Assembly (NCBI RefSeq): GCF_016920785.2 | Contig: NW_024609846.1 | Coordinates: forward strand, 93,390,888 to 93,454,887 | Reading direction: 5' to 3' | DNA: 64,000 bases | DNA from: Ixodes scapularis | Taxonomy: Eukaryota; Arthropoda; Arachnida; Ixodida; Ixodidae | Shown here: positions 34,220 through 45,318 of the stretch, one piece after another | Layout: every line of letters begins with the position of its first letter | How positions within the stretch are numbered: the stretch's first letter is position 1 | Position numbers and translations under genes: made by a program | The notes under the pieces: generated by a model | What the model saw: only the letters and a program-made list of their open reading frames with translations | Databases searched by the model: none | Told to the model about the DNA's origin: nothing

Positions 34220-34533
34220 CACTTAAAAAAAAGCCCGTGCGTCTACTGTCCCGCACAACACTCGAAGAGCCAATCACCGCAACTTAGGGAGGCAGCTCAG
34301 TGAATGACGATGCCGAAACATACGTTTAGACCAAAAAACGCAGTCTGAGTTGTGACATTAAGCAATGCAAGCGTGACGTTTTGCATTGCTTAATGTCACA
34401 ACTCAGGTCGCGTTTCTTGGTCCAAACATTAAATATCGGCATCGTCATTCGCTGAGCTGTCTCTGTAAGTTGCGGTGATTGGCTCTCTGACTGTTGTGCG
34501 GGAAAGTAGACCCACGGACTCTTTTTTAGAGTG
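34220..34533. mobile_element. Long-hairpin MITE family M, copy 3
   Basis: CACTTAAAAAAAAGCCCGTG is mirrored by ACGGACTCTTTTTTAGAGTG. The interior ATACGTTTAGACCAAAAAAC and GTGACATTAAGCAATGCAAG blocks match copy 2. It lies about 2.3 kb upstream of the first coding exon of the peptidase gene. Confidence 0.8.
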
Positions 34534-36823
34534 GTTGTTGAGAAAAGAAGCGATTCCTTTCGCGTTCGAAACCTGTACGTCTCGATAAAATATGCAATAT
34601 ACGCTACTGGTATCTTAATACAACACGAAAGGAGGGAAATTAGGAACGTCCCACGAGAAGCATGAATCTTTTTTCTACTAAGGTTCTTAAAGTAAATACG
34701 AGTATAGATTTAAAAAGAAAAAAAACGGGTTCGGCAAATTTTTTTGTGGTTGTTTTCATACAGTTTTCTGTGGAACAGCGAGCGAGTCGATGATGACATT
34801 TTTAAATATCAGTTTAAAAATGCCTCTGCAAACGTCGGATGTTCTTTTTTGTTCTGTCTTTTTTTTTCTTTTCTCTGTATTGTTTTCGCCCCCTTACCCC
34901 CTAAACATATTGCAAAGCATTGAGCAGTTTATTAACAACCCTTAAAAAAGCAAAATGTGACTTGTTTTTATTTACTTTTTTTTTTAATTTGAAGTACCTC
35001 AACCGAGAACCACAACGATTAAAAAACAATCTTGGCATTCTGGTGTCAAACCTTCAAATCAACCGCGACCTCTTAAAAAAAAAAAAAAAAAAAATTGTCG
35101 AGGTTGAAAAACACTGGCAATGGTGAATTCTCTTGGTAGATATAGAGCGGATTTGGAGCACTTTATTTTGTTTGTATCTCCTTGCTTCCGCAAGCGCGCT
35201 AGCATTTAGCGTTTTCTATGAGCGAGCATGAAGCGCTTTTGGAGCACTTCGAATTCACCAAGAGAACTCTCCGTCATAATGTTTTAGCTTTCTCGAAGTG
35301 TTGACGCCGTTGTCCAAACCTTCCGGTGTCTCAAGTGCAGGACAAAACATAGCTCAGTTTTCTGTCTGCTTTTCTGTTCTTTTAATCCTTTTCGCAATTC
35401 CTTTTTGGTTTTTTGGTTTGTTTTGGGCGCCGCACTTTGCTCTTGTACCAGACCGGGATCTCTAAATAGAACAACTTGTTGCTATTTTCTTTCTGTAGCT
35501 GTCGTTTGAGAAACGTCAACCTGGTGTAGAATTACAAATAAACTCGCGTATAGTTACATCGACTGCTGCTGCTCGTTTAATTTGTGTCGCTTAACTACGG
35601 AAAAAAGTACAAGATAACTGTATCTACAAAACATTTTCCAAAAAACTAATTAAAAAAAAAAAGCAAGGGCTAACTGATTTTTTTTTTTGTCAGGTGTTAT
35701 TTATTTATTTATTTTACCAAACGAGGGGACAAGGGAGGCAGAGGAAAAAGCTGCCCTGCTTCATACGCACGCTTTGTATTTATTTACTCGACGATTGTGA
35801 TGTAGTTTTTGTTGTCCCAATCTTTCGTTCGTAGTTTTCAGTTTTAAATATAATTGACAAACCAGCCTACTCCTTGCTCACATTGTCATCAATGGAAAAG
35901 TTGTGTACAGAAGACAGCAAAGTTGGTGCCCTCTTAAGAGACCATGCGACCAAACCTGTTCTTAGATAGGCGAACAAACCCCACGTGGGCGCGACAGGAA
36001 CGGTCTCTAATATAAGGAAAGACCCACCGGCCCAGACAGCTTTTACTGCTGTGTCAAGCAAACTCTGGTCCTATCACTTTATTTTTAAAGCGAGAATAGA
36101 ACAAAGGTTCCTGTATCTTCTCACCTCATGGGCAACGTGGGCGACGGGCTTGGCCTGAGCGAACCCTGCACAGGTGCCTGAAACTCCGTCGTCGAATGGG
36201 TCTTTCATATTGGTGGGGGCTGTATGTTTGTTTCGTTGCAGCGGATAACGCAAAAAGAGCCGACCTGTCGAAGACAAGCTGGCTTAGTCATATCTACGGG
36301 AGGAGGGGCTTCAGTAGATAGTCACTGGCAGAATGAGAACGCCAGGGCATCTCCCTCGGGCGCCAAGACTCCTGTCAAGAACCACCTAGACAGAAGGCCT
36401 CTGCACCGTCATCCCAATCAGATCGATCGAGGCGTGAGATTGGGCACGAGTGCTGTGTCAGTGTTCGGCTGGGGCTCGTGTCCAATCAGTGCGTCGAAGG
36501 TCGGGCTCGGGCCCAATAGCCGAGTTAGCGAGATCCGAATATGATGACGTTTCATAGAGGGAGAGGAGGCCATGTGGAGGCTTTCATTAGTCTAGGTGGT
36601 GTTGCTCCGGCACGTTTTTTTTCGTGGTTTGACTGCGCGTGCACACTCTCACGAAACGCCCAAGTGTTATCGAAGGTGGGAAGCTCGCGCTATAGAGATG
36701 GGATAGCGGTATCCTTGTTGTTCTCATCCTTTTAGTGACTGTAGCGGAAAACGATCTTAAGCGGGCTCTTCCCACGATGTTGTATGAGTGGACGAGACAT
36801 TCCGCGCCCATGCGTGAAACCCT
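34534..36823. other. Region upstream of the peptidase coding exon
   Basis: T and A runs occur at 34856-34870 and 35074-35094. A short inverted pair GGTGAATTCTCTTGG / CGAATTCACCAAGAGAA lies at about 35123-35266. A repeat core ACGCCCAAGTGTTATCGAAG at 36657-36676, followed by GGAAGCTCGCGCT, matches 45769-45802 and 57829-57862. No other gene is supported. Confidence 0.45.
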
Positions 36824-37214
36824 ATGTCCTCCGATTGTTCGCAGATGCCTCGCTACAAGAGGACCGACTTCGAGGACGAAGAGACGAGCAGCGCGAGCAG
36901 CATCCCGGGAGACGTGACCGGCAGTTCGACCGTGCTCACGGACATGAAAGGCGGCGGCGTGGGCCCCGTGGCGGCCGGGGTCGGCGGGGCCCGGGGCTCG
37001 GTGGCCGGCCTGGCCCCGATGGGCGTTCGCTACTCGGTGTCCGGCGGGGCCCATCGGCGCACCTTCTGGCAGCGGGCCTCGCCGCTCGAGCGGTTCCTGC
37101 TCGCCCTGGTCGCACTCCTCGCCTTCGTCGTCTTCGTGCTCGCCATCGTGGTCGGCGTCAGCTCGGGGGGCGTCCGGGAACGGATCATCGAGAAGATCGT
37201 GCAGCCCGAACGAA
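36824..37214 (+). CDS. M13 metallopeptidase (neprilysin/ECE-like), exon 1: cytoplasmic tail and signal anchor
   Basis: This GC-rich exon encodes MPRYKRTDFEDEETSSASS, a Gly/Ala/Val-rich stretch, then RRTFWQRASPLER and a roughly 22-residue hydrophobic segment (residues about 84-105 counted from the ATG at 36845). That layout is a type II signal anchor, as in neprilysin and endothelin-converting enzymes. The first in-frame ATG after a TGA at 36815 is at 36824. The ATG at 36845 follows a possible acceptor (TTGTTCGCAG) and gives the more family-like start MPRYKR. The donor GAA|GTGAGC ends the exon at 37214 in phase 1. The family call rests on downstream exons joining in frame. Confidence 0.8.
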
Positions 37215-37495
37215 GTGAGCACACCTCTCTTGACGTTAAAGGTCAAAAGTGAAATCAATGTAAATTACTCATACCGATTTACGGAGACTAAATACAAGCA
37301 ACGCCGAAATATTTCAAAACTGGGAAACCGCGAACCACCCTACAATCAATATTAAAATACTACCCCCACCTTCTCAGCGGGCATTCAACCGGTTGGCTGT
37401 TTGTCAAGCAACCTTGTGCACCGATGTCATCTTCGTTTTCAGAGGTTTCTTGTCCGTATTACCACTTCTTTCCCCGTGTTTTTACAGCGGAGCTG

Positions 37496-38076
37496 TTAAA
37501 GGGGTACTCCGGCGATTTCTTCATGGTCCCCGATTTGCTTGAAATTTGGCTAAACTCGCCAAACAACATCGCCAAAATAGTATACGAAATATTAGGTCAA
37601 AATTATTTTTTTTTTCACGAAGTTATTGAATTTACAATTTTGGTCCTCACCGTGTTTTTCAAACTGAAAGTCTCCACTGGCAACAACGAAAAAGTGACGT
37701 CAGTGGAAGTGCAAGGTTCATTCTTTGGACTGTAGAATTTGTTCCCAACTGATTCGAAGCAGTTTCATGGTGTCAAATGAATGCTTTGGAAGCTCGCTCG
37801 AGTCCCCGCGCCCCAGCATGGAATAAATGTTCGGCATATTCTATTTTTTAGACTGCTCGCTCGACTGGCAAGCCAGCTCTCCTCACTGACATCACAGCAC
37901 TGAAAAGTGCGGGTATATTTGAATGTTGGTTTTAGCATCTTTTTTATTTGACGATTTCGCAATAACTATTATGAATTTCGCGATACTAAATAGCATACCG
38001 GAAAGAGTAAAGGCCGGGGAGTCAGAAAATATAGTTAGTTGAGGTAGCTCAAAAAATCGCCGGACTACTCCTTTAA
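37496..38076. mobile_element. 581-bp TTAA-flanked MITE in intron 1
   Basis: TTAAAGGGGTACTCCGGCGA at the left is mirrored by TCGCCGGACTACTCCTTTAA at the right, with TTAA at both ends. TTAA target sites are typical of piggyBac-type transposition, though the inner terminus sequence is not diagnostic. The interior frames (37424-37735 and 37892-38149) show no transposase motif. Confidence 0.7.
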
Positions 38077-38179
38077 GGGCTAGTTTCCCTAGTTTCGTGT
38101 CCGTGGACAAATAAATCTCGACACAAAAACTCTGGACAGACGGCGGCAACCTTTCGAGCCTCGAAAGGCTGAATTTCTC

Positions 38180-38485
38180 TAGGCGTCGTTCTAAAAGTTG
38201 TCCTCGAGGTCGTCCTAGACGTCGTCCTTAAGGTCTTCCGAGAGGTTGTCCTCGAGGTCGTCCTAAAGGTAATCTTTGAGGTCGTCGTAGACGTCGTCCT
38301 CGAGGTCGTCCAGAAGTCGTCATCGAGGTCGTATAGACGTCGTCATTGAGGTCATCCTAGAGGTCGTCCCTGAGGTCGTCCTAGGCGTCATCCTCTAGGC
38401 GTCGACCTCGAGGTCATCCCAGAAGTCGTCCTTGAGATCGCCCTAGACGTCGTCCTCTAGGCGTCGCCCTTGATGTCGTCCCACC
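38180..38485. repeat. 12-bp minisatellite GTCGTCCT-NGAG/AGAC
   Basis: GTCGTCCTCGAG, GTCGTCCTAGAC and close variants repeat with a 12-bp period and frequent 24-bp pairing for about 300 bases. It lies inside intron 1. Confidence 0.8.
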
Positions 38486-40439
38486 ATAGTACAGCTTTGC
38501 TGGTCAATCCTGGTTCACCAGAGTAAAAAGGCTGAAAGTTTTTTCTGACGCGTTTTCAACCGTCCCAGCGAACGATTTCCGCTCGTTATGTCACGTTTTA
38601 GCGGCCGTAGTTTGTACGTCTTCTTCGATGATCGCGCACGAAAATTATTGACTCCCCGCTCGCTCGAGCGCGTTGTGGTGTCGGAGGTCAGGCATTCGCT
38701 GGCGGCCGTAGTTTAGTTCGTTCCCGCTCAGCGCGATTATACGATTAGCTTCAACAAAGCCTCTGCAACGTGCGTGACACGCCATCAAGATAGTAGTTGT
38801 CTGAAGATAAGTGGGGGCTCCTTCTGAGCCTGCGTTCATCGGGGCCAACTCGCTTTTCGGCCGGCAACTTTATGCATGTGTATTAATATCTGCTACATGC
38901 GTTTGATAGTAAAGCCGTAAAACAGCCGTAGCATCTTACCTGAGTGATCGGAACTGCTCTTGCGACTAGGCCGTTTTGCGGTACCGCATATGAACCTTGC
39001 GTCACACGATGGCCATTGAGCCGATCACAAGAATTGCCATCACGCTCTAGCCAGTAGTTTTGGTTTCGCCGTAAACCCCCAAAACAAAACGTTGAGATAG
39101 AATATCTATAAAAATACACAAAACACCGGAGAAAAGAAAAAAAAAAACAAGTAACACCTCTCTTAAGCCGAGATATCTATCTATCTATCTGAATATCACC
39201 AAAATTGGGGAAATGGGCCGGAGTTACCTTTTGAAAAGGCGGTGCGACGATTCTTTTTTTTACTTCACTCAATTACCACTTAGAATAAATCTCTGACGTT
39301 TATAACTTATGAAAAACGTGTTAGGTTTTCTCTCCAGACAACATTAGTCGCTGAAAAAATTAAAGAAAATGAGAAGCGTTCACTCCTCAACTTGCTGCCC
39401 GAACAAGCGACCACGTAGTCTGGAGATGATTATATGCCGCCAGTTTTTATTATAGCCACGCGCTGGCTTGGGAAAGCACAGCCACGCGCCGAGTTTGATT
39501 CATTGTTAGGGTTCGGCTATTTTTCATCATCGCAGTGACTGAACACGAGTCACTACCCAAATGCTTGTCGAACTGTTGATTATTACGAGCCCAAATCGAA
39601 TGCTCATGCAGTGCTCGTGTTCACCGTATGAGACGCGCTACCGCCACTTAAATAAGCTACGCAGAAGGAGGGTAACACGAGCTTTTTCAGCGATCACTGA
39701 GCTAACGATCGTTGGCGTCTACCAACTGTTGAGCTCAACTAAGTTGTCCGGTTTTACACGGCACATGAGCCTAAGAACCCCAACTTTCGATCCAAGTTTA
39801 AACCGAAAGGAAATCAAATCTCATGTCACATTACATTTTTTTTTAAAAAGTAATGCAAATTAATTATACGCACACATTTCATTCATTATAAACAAAAAAA
39901 ATAAAAGTATAAACACAACATATAATGAACCTCATTTTATTTTTAGATTAAAGCAATGATAATTAGAACGTCTCACACAAATTCAAGCAAGAGAGACCTA
40001 ACGAGACTCATCGGCACCGACATCACAATAGCCGCACTCGCCGAGCGTGAACTTCCGCGAGGAGCCGTAATCGTTTTAGCTTCAACTCCGGCCCGGAATC
40101 ATATCGTTTCTGACAATATTTGCAACTACGATACTTTCTAGATACCTCCCCCAATCTTCGGCATTCGTATGTGCCTCGCTGGCGTTGACCGTCGGCGGCA
40201 ATACGGCGGATGCCGCCCTGTGATTAGTTAACAAAGCCAACGACAGTTGGGCTCAGTTGAACCCAACTATCGTTAGCGGCTCAATGACTGTTGGCACTGC
40301 CGCGTAACTCCGGCTGATTGCGATTGAGTCAACTGTCGTTGGCTCAATGACCGTTTAAGGCGCACGTGTGACTAGGGTATCAGAGTATCGGCACTCCGTT
40401 GCCCAATCTGCTAGTGGGTTCCGCCATCTTGGTGGTTTG
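38486..40439. other. Intron 1, gene-free
   Basis: GCCTCTGCAACGTGCGTGAC then ACGCCATCAAGATAGTAG at 38759-38796 resembles 41057-41100, suggesting another dispersed repeat. A short TATC microsatellite lies at 39174-39190. No gene is supported. Confidence 0.4.
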
Positions 40440-40650
40440 TGCAGAGCAGACGCAACTGTCGATGGTTACAATTCAAAAATGCGACTTCCTCTATAGCTTT
40501 AGATGCGGTGTTAGGATGCTCAGGTGATATCGTTTTTCCCTGCCGCAAACTGTTTTAACACTTCTGGAAGACGGAAAAGCGCTTCCTGCGATTTTATCTA
40601 GGCTTCACATCACTGGCAACCATGATTTTAAGTACCAAGATGGCTTAAAA
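40440..40650. repeat. Interspersed repeat, paired with 6650-6910
   Basis: CAAAAATGCGACTTCCTC, ATCGTTTTTCCCTGCCGC and CATGATTTTAAGTACCAAG correspond to the copy near 6.7 kb in the same orientation. It is moderately diverged and non-coding. Confidence 0.6.
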
Positions 40651-41179
40651 GACGCTACTCTAAAGCGTAGCTTATTTATTGGCTCCGAGTCCCACACAAA
40701 TATTGTCACCGCGGTAATCGCAAAGCTCGTTAATATGGAGGTTTGGGCGAGTTGGTGATTCAGGCTGTATACAAATATCGCAGAAAAGGCAAGGGATAAA
40801 AATGGAGACACAAAAGACGAACAATGCGCAAAAACGTGTTGTTCACACGGCGAGACACCTTCCACTATGCTGTGCACGATGCGCCATCACATGACAACGG
40901 CACTCTTTTGCACGGAGCCGCGCTGACGTAGACATCTCTAGTCTCGGGTTTAGAGTGAACCGAGTATAGCGGGCATGGTGACCATATAAGCGGGTATTTA
41001 CGGACAGCCATAGCATCGTGCGTAGCTGCCCAGTGCGTGCTGATGGCAAACTTCCACAGTGCTTTCGCAATGTGCGTTCCACACCATTAAGATTGGCGGT
41101 TTCGAAAACCTATCAGTGTGAGCTGGTTCTGTACATGCCCAGCGAACAACGCATTCAAATATGGCGTCCTTGGAATACT

Positions 41180-41310
41180 CCCTATGCGGAGTGCTAGTCG
41201 TCTGCTTCTCGCGCAAGGGTTGAGGTGACGTCAGGACGACGCCGAGTTCTGAAATGACTTTGATTGGAAAGGTAGTGGGTAGACCTCAACGCCAGATGCT
41301 TTGAGGTCTA
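41180..41310. mobile_element. MITE family F, half copy
   Basis: CTATGCGGAGTGCTAGTCGT, then CTGCTTCTCGCGCAAGGG and GGAAAGGTAGTGGGTAGACC match one arm of the 12290-12490 foldback. It is followed at once by composite element E4. Confidence 0.5.
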
Positions 41311-41320
41311 TCCACTCTTT

Positions 41321-41800
41321 TAGAACGCCGCTCATAGGCGCCCATTTCCGGGTTGAGCGGCGTCGGCGTAACCGCACGCGTTGCATTATTGGACGTCACA
41401 GTTTCCCCGCTAAATTCAGGGAGAAACTGAATTGGTGTAGAGGCCACGTGACGTCAATTTGCCCGCTAAATTTAGAGTGGAAATTTTCCCGCTAAATGTA
41501 GCGGGAAAAGTTTTGCTAAATTTTTCACTAAATTGAGCAGAAGAAATTTTGCTAAATTTCCCGCTAAATTTAGCAAAACAATTCCTCGCTAAATTTCGCG
41601 TTGAAATTTATGCTAAATTTAGCGGGAGTTTAGCGAAGATTTGCCGCTTAATGGGAGGGGAGGGGGAGAGGAGGAAGCGAGGGTACGGATAGGGAAGGAG
41701 TGGCACACCATACCCTCCGTACCCTCCTTTCCTCGTTCTCAAGGGCTGCACTCTAATTTCGCATTACAAAACATTCTAAACGTCTTTCATATTTTTTTTT
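41321..41800 (+). mobile_element. Composite minisatellite element E4
   Basis: The head TAGAACGCCGCTCATAGGCG then GGGTTGAGCGGCGTCGGCGT is followed by a dense AAATTTAGCGGGAAAATT minisatellite (41406-41650) in both orientations and a G/A-rich tract. The tail AAGGGCTGCACTCTAATTTC then GCATTACAAAAC matches the other family members. It has the same frame as E1-E3 but a different filling. Confidence 0.7.
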
Positions 41801-42610
41801 AGTCATCGAAAAAGAGCTTGGTTTTTTTATATCATCGCAACCTCGACGAACTTACACTGGTGACCCGTGCGTGCCAGCATGTGCAGCGTGCGCGTGAGCT
41901 TTGGCATGCTTGTAAATCTTGTAAAGCTGTGCCGTGTGCTGTGTGAAAGCGCCTGTGAAAGAAAGTAATGCGGCGGCTTGTGTACGAACTGAATACCACA
42001 CGGAGGGAGCTTCCGGCGTCCATACTCTAGATTTTATAACGTCCCTCTTCTCTGCATTTTAACCAACTTTTCACTTGCTTAGTTTTGAGGGAGCGGGCAT
42101 TGAATTCTGCAGCGCAAATACTTCTAGTGGTAACTCCAGATAACCTTTCTCCAATCTGTTGTTAATGTTTTTATGTGGTCGGTGATGACATCCGAAATCG
42201 GTCACCACAAAATCCTCAGTCAATACCATTTGGTGGCGCTTTAGCAGCTTCGCACTTTTATGACTTGGTGGCAACACAGTTCCGTGCCGAAGTACGTAGA
42301 CGTTAGAATAGATGCAATCGTGCATTTGTTGTCGCACCAAAACCTCGCACAACCGAGCAGCCAAACATTTAACTGTGACAAAAGGCCATGGCAGAGCTTC
42401 ACTGAAGTCTGCGTAACTTTAGTAGTCTTATACATCGAAGGTCGCAAGTGCGAGCTGGTAGTCTTAGTAGGTGTAGCGCCTGCCCAGAGAAGAGCAGTTC
42501 TCGCTATTCATAACTACATGCGGTAGTTATGAACAGCGACTGTAAAGCACAGCTGAAACATTTGCGTTGGTGGCGTTTACAAAAACAAATCTCTGCATAT
42601 ACCTTGAACA

Positions 42611-42630
42611 CCCCCCCCCCCCCCCCCCCC
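42611..42630 (+). repeat. Poly-C tract
   Basis: An uninterrupted run of about 20 C, followed by a T/C-rich stretch. Confidence 0.9.
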
Positions 42631-42878
42631 TTCTTTTCTCTTCTCAACTTCTTCATATTGTGGGAAACGCTTGAATCAATGTTTCCCAATGTCGGTTTTA
42701 GAATCAATGAATAGAATACACAAAAGGCAATTACGTGTCCTTTCGTTTAATTAGCTTCTGACCTCGTCTTCATTTCTCCGACGTATCAATCCTTCACTTG
42801 CCACTGCAGCTCACACAAGAGAAACTTTCAACGAACTCTTCAGCGTCCGAGAGTCCGAGATGTTGGGGGAGGGTGACT

Positions 42879-43475
42879 TTAAGCTTGGTTGGAGGCGGAG
42901 CCCGACACGTAGGCCTCATCAACGCTGGCGTTGCTGCTGCTACTGCTCGCAGCCGAGCTGTTCCCACTACTGCTGGCAGTGGAGCTGCTGGCGCAACTGC
43001 GAACGCCACTGCTACCACTCGGTACCTTGGTGGGCAGCGCTTTTTCTCGCTGTTCCTTGATGCGCGCCATGATGGCGTCGATCGAGCTGTCGATAAAGTC
43101 CACGCTCACTTCGATGTCCGATACCTTCTGAATGATATTCATGATGGAGCTTTCAGAGTCGATAACTGGGAGCCCGGTCTCGGCGTCGCTGACGACCGGA
43201 ATCTTGCTCGCCTGGTAACCCTCGAGCTTCGCGTCGCGACAGTACTTACGGGGCGCTGAGGACTTGCCCGCCTGTTCCTGGTCGAGGAAGCTCGTGAATG
43301 CCGTCGTGCCTTCGGCGGAGCCCCCGTCGTGCTTGTAGACGCCGCAGTAGCCTTCCAGGGGCGCGTCGTTCGTGCAGTGGTGGACGCAGCGGCCACCGCT
43401 GACGAGTTCACGGTCCGCCACGGCGCTTTTGTACAGGCTCGAAGGCTGGCAGGGTTCCCTGGCACTCGAGCTCAT
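42879..43475 (-). CDS. Uncharacterised 198-residue protein, antisense in intron 1
   Basis: I do not recognise the family. The ORF is GC-rich, like the peptidase exons and unlike the surrounding intron. The N-terminal third has five cysteines, including GGRCVHHC and GYCGVYKHDGG. Residues about 105-145 (SIMNIIQKVSDIEVSVDF, then DAIMARIKEQREKALP) look helical and could form a coiled coil. The last 45 residues are a Ser/Ala low-complexity tail. There is no signal peptide or membrane segment. An in-frame TAG lies just upstream of the start at 43475. An ATTAAA lies roughly 130 bases past the stop. It may be a single-exon nested gene, one exon of a larger gene, or a retrocopy. Confidence 0.5.
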   Translation of the reverse strand: MSSSAREPCQPSSLYKSAVADRELVSGGRCVHHCTNDAPLEGYCGVYKHDGGSAEGTTAFTSFLDQEQAGKSSAPRKYCRDAKLEGYQASKIPVVSDAETGLPVIDSESSIMNIIQKVSDIEVSVDFIDSSIDAIMARIKEQREKALPTKVPSGSSGVRSCASSSTASSSGNSSAASSSSSNASVDEAYVSGSASNQA

Positions 43476-43630
43476 GACTGTGGCGTCTGGAACCAGCTAC
43501 CGTCGGCTCTGCCGAGCGCTGCGTAGATGCCCGGTTGGCTCGTGGTCCACGCACTGCAGAACAACTTTCTTTGTCTTCCGATGACTGCTACTTTAGTCAG
43601 CGTGAGATTGAAAATGCTGCGGGAAAAGGG

Positions 43631-43915
43631 GGATCGATGGCCTAGTGGGCTAGCGCGCACCAGCTCGGAGCACGTGGAGCGAAAGCTCGCGCTGCAGAGA
43701 TCCTGGGTTCAATCCCCACCCCTGCCGGTTTCGATTTGGATAAGCATCGTACCAGCGTGTGGTCGTGTATCACTACCGCGTTGTGCACTTTAAGGACCCC
43801 AGGCTAGCAGTCATACTGCATTGGCTAAATTGTTCATCTACAGTGGGTAACAATGTCGCCCTGTTCTGACAGACTAAACTCCTGCTGTATAAACAGCTAA
43901 CAACCAATTTTGTAT
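43631..43915 (+). mobile_element. tRNA-derived SINE, copy 1
   Basis: The head GGATCGATGGCCTAGTGGGC has a polymerase III A-box-like motif, and TGGGTTCAATCCCC provides the B box about 60 bases later. The body continues GATTTGGATAAGCATCGTAC then GTGTGGTCGTGTATCACTAC, and GCACTTTAAGGACCCCAGGC. This plan and the near-GCACGTTAAAG block are typical of tick SINEs. The relation to the published Ruka family is a guess. Confidence 0.7.
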
Positions 43916-44384
43916 ATTTTGCTACGTGAAAAGTCTTGGGATTAAAGTAAGGATTCCTTTCAAAATAGAAGCTGTAATGATGAGCGTGGAGTTCTTGGTT
44001 TGAGATCGCGAGATCCTGGTTCCACGCCATGAAAATAAAATTTGGCCAGCACATTATGTCTGCTAACGCTACTCTTATCAGAAAAAAAAATCTAACGGAT
44101 TTTTGACCGGAGTAGACATTTACAAAAACGCCACTCTTTTGTGATGCGGCACACTGACTTCAGCCCTGCGGCGTATAGATGAAGGAGGTGCTCGGGCGGA
44201 ACTAACAATACTCATTTGGCAGCTATTCAATTTGTTTGTTACATCTTCTTTTCTAGTTAAATGCTTTAGTGCTAAGAGTGAAAAGAGCAAAATGTTTGTG
44301 TAGTGGCGTCGAAAATCTAAACCGCTAAATTCGACTGCTAACGCAAACAGCCCTCCCACCGGAACTTTGTCTGTTACCGTACCG

Positions 44385-44645
44385 CAGCTTGGAGCACGTG
44401 GAGCGAAAATCTGCGCTGTAGAACCCTGGGCTTCTGAGTTCGATCCCTACCCCTGCCCGTTTCGATGTGGATGATCATCGTACCGGAGTGCGGTCGTGTA
44501 TTACTACTGCGTGATGCACGTTAAAGTCCTCAGGCTAAGAGTCGTTCTGCACTTGCAAAATTTCTCGTCTACAGCGGGTAACAGGTTCGCCATGCCCTGG
44601 CAGACTAGACTCCTGCAGTCTAAACAACTAAGGACTAAGTTTTTT
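44385..44645 (+). mobile_element. tRNA-derived SINE, copy 2 (5' truncated)
   Basis: It matches copy 1 from GGAGCACGTGGAGCGAAAA through the B box GAGTTCGATCCC, CATCGTACCGGAGTGCGGTC and GCACGTTAAAGTCCTCAGGC, to CAGACTAGACTCCTGCAGTC. The A-box head is missing. A poly-A run follows near 44730. Confidence 0.7.
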
Positions 44646-44989
44646 TATTTGTTCCAAATTCTTGACACCAGCCATCACCAGTGTAGTGATTTGTGCTGTT
44701 TATACAAAAATTGTCCACAACAAAGTATTAAAAAAAAAAAAAAAAAACTAATCTGCCGCCAAACAGGGGATTATAAAAAAATTTCGCACCTGTTACGACA
44801 TAATTGAGTGATTGTTGTAAGCGGTGGCAGAATCGGACAACGGTCTTTGTGTTCCTTACCAATACCACCTAGAAGACAAGGCCTGTGCATGACGTCAACG
44901 TTGGTGGACTCCCGGCCCGCCGCAAGCGGCAAACACGCTAAGCTCGCCGAGAGTACGCCACAATAGGGCAGACGCGTCCATCTTGGCGT

Positions 44990-45155
44990 CGCCCCGCGCT
45001 ATACTCCGCAACAACTTTTCTTGGCATTTCCAAAATGAGAAGGAGAGCCCGCGCACAGCTTTATTCAGCGCTCAAAACGGGAGAGGGAACGCGTGGCCTG
45101 TAGCTTCTACTTCATTGCCAAGAAAAGTTGTCGCGGAGGATAGCGTCGCGTTCGT
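44990..45155. mobile_element. Foldback MITE just upstream of exon 2
   Basis: GCTATACTCCGCAACAACTT then TTCTTGGCA on the left is mirrored by TGCCAAGAAAAGTTGTCGCG then GAGGATAGCG on the right (about 36 bases per arm). Confidence 0.65.
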
Positions 45156-45318
45156 CGTAAGACGCTGCATGTCAAGCTGGCGGCGACGCTTACGCGAACT
45201 AGGCGGCGCTGCGTGGATCTACTGGTGACGGCGTCTGTGTTCGCAGGCCTTTTCTTCTATGTGGTGTTGTCTTTACTCCTCCGAATCCCACAGCGTTTTG
45301 TGTCGTCACCTATTACAG

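Noticed and set aside
36784..37218. 144-codon Arg-rich plus-strand ORF overlapping exon 1
   Set aside because: Out-of-frame reading of the same GC-rich exon.
36587..37258. 223-codon minus-strand ORF over peptidase exon 1
   Set aside because: Shadow frame of a GC-rich exon; the plus strand carries a signal anchor and joins in phase to M13 exons.
45213..45318. Upstream extension of peptidase exon 2 (hydrophobic LLVTASVFAGLFFYVVLSLL)
   Set aside because: It looks like a signal anchor, but exon 1 already supplies one and the acceptor at 45318 matches exon 1 phase; an alternative promoter isoform starting here remains possible but unsupported.
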